A stretch of 7,233 nucleotides of DNA from CAUZEO01 sp963578625 (GTDB lineage Bacteria; Verrucomicrobiota; Kiritimatiellia; SLOV01), in NCBI GenBank assembly GCA_963578625.1, contig CAUZEO010000272.1:1-7233 (forward strand). The letters run 5' to 3'. The translations under genes were made by a program, and so were the position numbers. Shown piece after piece: positions 6,123-7,233 of the stretch. The notes below the pieces were generated by a model. The model was given only the letters and a program-made list of their open reading frames with translations. It searched no databases and had not been told where the DNA came from. The stretch's first letter is position 1, and the number at the start of each line of letters is the position of its first letter.

Positions 6123-7233
6123 CAGCCTGATACGATATATGGATCTTCCTGCAACAGAGCGGGAACTGGCTCGGTCGGTTCACCCAGCAGCATCCGGGCT
6201 TGTCTCCAAAGCTCGGTGCGTCGATGTCGGCAGTGATGTTTTTCCCAGGGCGTGGAGAGGAGGATCTCCAAGCTCTGGCGTGGATTTCCGTCATCGATTT
6301 CGATGGATGCCGCGATTTCCTGTTTGCGAAAATCATTTTCGGGCCACGATTTCAACAATTTCCGGCGAGCGGAAGTACGTTCCTGGTCTCGAAGCAGGTG
6401 GTCCGCCTCCTCCAGGAGCGAGCCGTCACGTAGTGAACCCACGGTTTCGACAATTGCGGAGATTGTCTGGTCTGTTTCCATCGTACCATTCGATCGGACC
6501 TTGGCTCGGAGTACCCTGGCGATGCCTTGAGGATTTCCGCCGCGGCGCCAGTGGTTATTTCCGTTTTCGCTTTCAACGACGTCCAGAAGTAATTGCTCCG
6601 CCGTGTCCCACTCTTCCATTGCGCAGGCGTGGATGCCGCGCATGAACTTCCATAGGATAAAGTGAGGGCGCAGATCATCTGCCCAGGCAAGCGCAAGCGC
6701 CAGGTCCGGGTATCCGCGGGGCGGCCACCCCGCCTCTTCGTCACCCAGTCGTTTCTCCAAATCACCAAGACAGGATTCGTCGTCCCGGCGCCAGGTATCC
6801 AGTAACTCCCGCCAGAGGAATCCAGGGACATGGGATGCCGCCGGGGGCAGGATTCGGGGCGCATCGTTGATTCCTCCCACCGATTTCTCGATATCGGCAA
6901 AGCACGGCCTTCTGCCTTCGTCCAACTCCGATCGATCGTCGACCGGTTGCCAGGTTTCCGCAGAGGCAAAGTCGTCGCCCGGCCCAAGTTCCAGAAACTG
7001 ATCTTGAAGACCCGGGACGCCGGACTGAATTTCACAACTTGGACCGCCGTCGCGGGTCATCGTGAGGGTCCAGTCTGAGGTGGCGCCGGTGTGCCCGAAG
7101 CTCCATAGCTTCTTGCCCGGGAGCCGGTCCGGGTCCGCGAGGTGAAGCAGTCCCCACTCTCGCGAATGGTGATAGATTCCGAACCAATCCGCCTTCGAGG
7201 GATGATGGAAGGTTCCGACCATGCGATCGTAGT
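6122..7233 (-). CDS. DUF5107-like and TPR-like protein, 5' end outside the window
   Basis: The frame is open to the right edge, so the N-terminus is missing; at least 370 residues are present (numbering here from the Met at 7222). The start shows the end of a beta-sandwich domain of the DUF5107 type: W13-F-G-I-Y, G24-LLHLADP, PGKKLWSFG at 35-43, and DWTLTMTRDGGPSCEIQSG. Family members often carry this domain before a long helical solenoid. Residues about 140-345 are a charged helical region of TPR type (LALALAWADDLRPHF, AMEEWDTAEQLLLDVVESE, SLLEEADHLLRDQERTSARRKLLKSWP). The C-terminus, PRQSLEILLSTPWEKHHCRHRRTELW followed by GEPTEPVPALLQEDPY, appears complete. DUF5107 proteins are thought to resemble carbohydrate-binding or mutarotase-fold proteins, so a role in sugar handling is possible but not shown. 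The stop TGA overlaps the start of the small membrane gene. No signal peptide can be judged because the start is missing. Confidence 0.7.
   Translation of the reverse strand, partial: YDRMVGTFHHPSKADWFGIYHHSREWGLLHLADPDRLPGKKLWSFGHTGATSDWTLTMTRDGGPSCEIQSGVPGLQDQFLELGPGDDFASAETWQPVDDRSELDEGRRPCFADIEKSVGGINDAPRILPPAASHVPGFLWRELLDTWRRDDESCLGDLEKRLGDEEAGWPPRGYPDLALALAWADDLRPHFILWKFMRGIHACAMEEWDTAEQLLLDVVESENGNNHWRRGGNPQGIARVLRAKVRSNGTMETDQTISAIVETVGSLRDGSLLEEADHLLRDQERTSARRKLLKSWPENDFRKQEIAASIEIDDGNPRQSLEILLSTPWEKHHCRHRRTELWRQARMLLGEPTEPVPALLQEDPYIVSG

Noticed and set aside
6352..7035. 227-residue frame on the - strand inside the DUF5107-like gene
   Set aside because: Alternative frame of a gene with recognisable domain motifs; its own composition is Arg/Ser/Trp rich with no motif.

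Overview
The window looks like a chromosomal segment from a GC-rich bacterium of the PVC superphylum (Verrucomicrobiota or Kiritimatiellota type). This is inferred from three things: an ExbB-family protein with its own cleavable signal peptide followed by ExbD and a large TPR protein, a DUF5107/TPR protein beside a secreted ConA-like protein, and intergenic heptamer-based ATTCGAN repeats. No rRNA, tRNA, CRISPR array, transposase or prophage gene was seen.

Positions 14-4721 (+ strand) hold five genes in a row: pgsA (phosphatidylglycerophosphate synthase), an ExbB/TolQ-like proton-channel subunit, an ExbD/TolR-like partner, a 775-residue secreted TPR solenoid, and an unrecognised 191-residue cytoplasmic protein with an acidic Gly/Ser/Glu tail. 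The last four overlap by 4 bases at each junction (ATGA or GTGA), so they are probably translationally coupled. The simplest reading is a proton-motive-force-driven envelope module: ExbB/ExbD as the motor, the TPR protein as periplasmic partner or scaffold, and the last protein as an unknown accessory. No TonB, TolA, TolB or Pal gene is in the window.

Positions 4722-4922 separate the + operon from genes on the - strand. They contain a 103-bp imperfect inverted repeat whose arms are built from degenerate 7-bp units (consensus ATTCGAN), then a second short tract of related heptamers that runs into the 3' end of the next gene.

Positions 4923-7233 read on the - strand. In transcription order they are: a 5'-truncated DUF5107-like plus TPR-like protein entering from the right edge; a small single-helix membrane protein that starts at TGATG but is out of frame because of one extra base in a C run; a secreted ConA/LamG-like protein whose ribosome binding site and ATG are intact but whose body is in another frame; and a compact DUF2007 protein. 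Two frameshifts in adjacent small genes suggest either decay of this locus or base errors in the assembly.

The most distinctive observations are the heptamer palindrome, the reconstructed small membrane gene hidden by the C-run frameshift, and the conserved-looking unknown protein closing the ExbB/ExbD/TPR operon. I do not see proof of a wholly new system.
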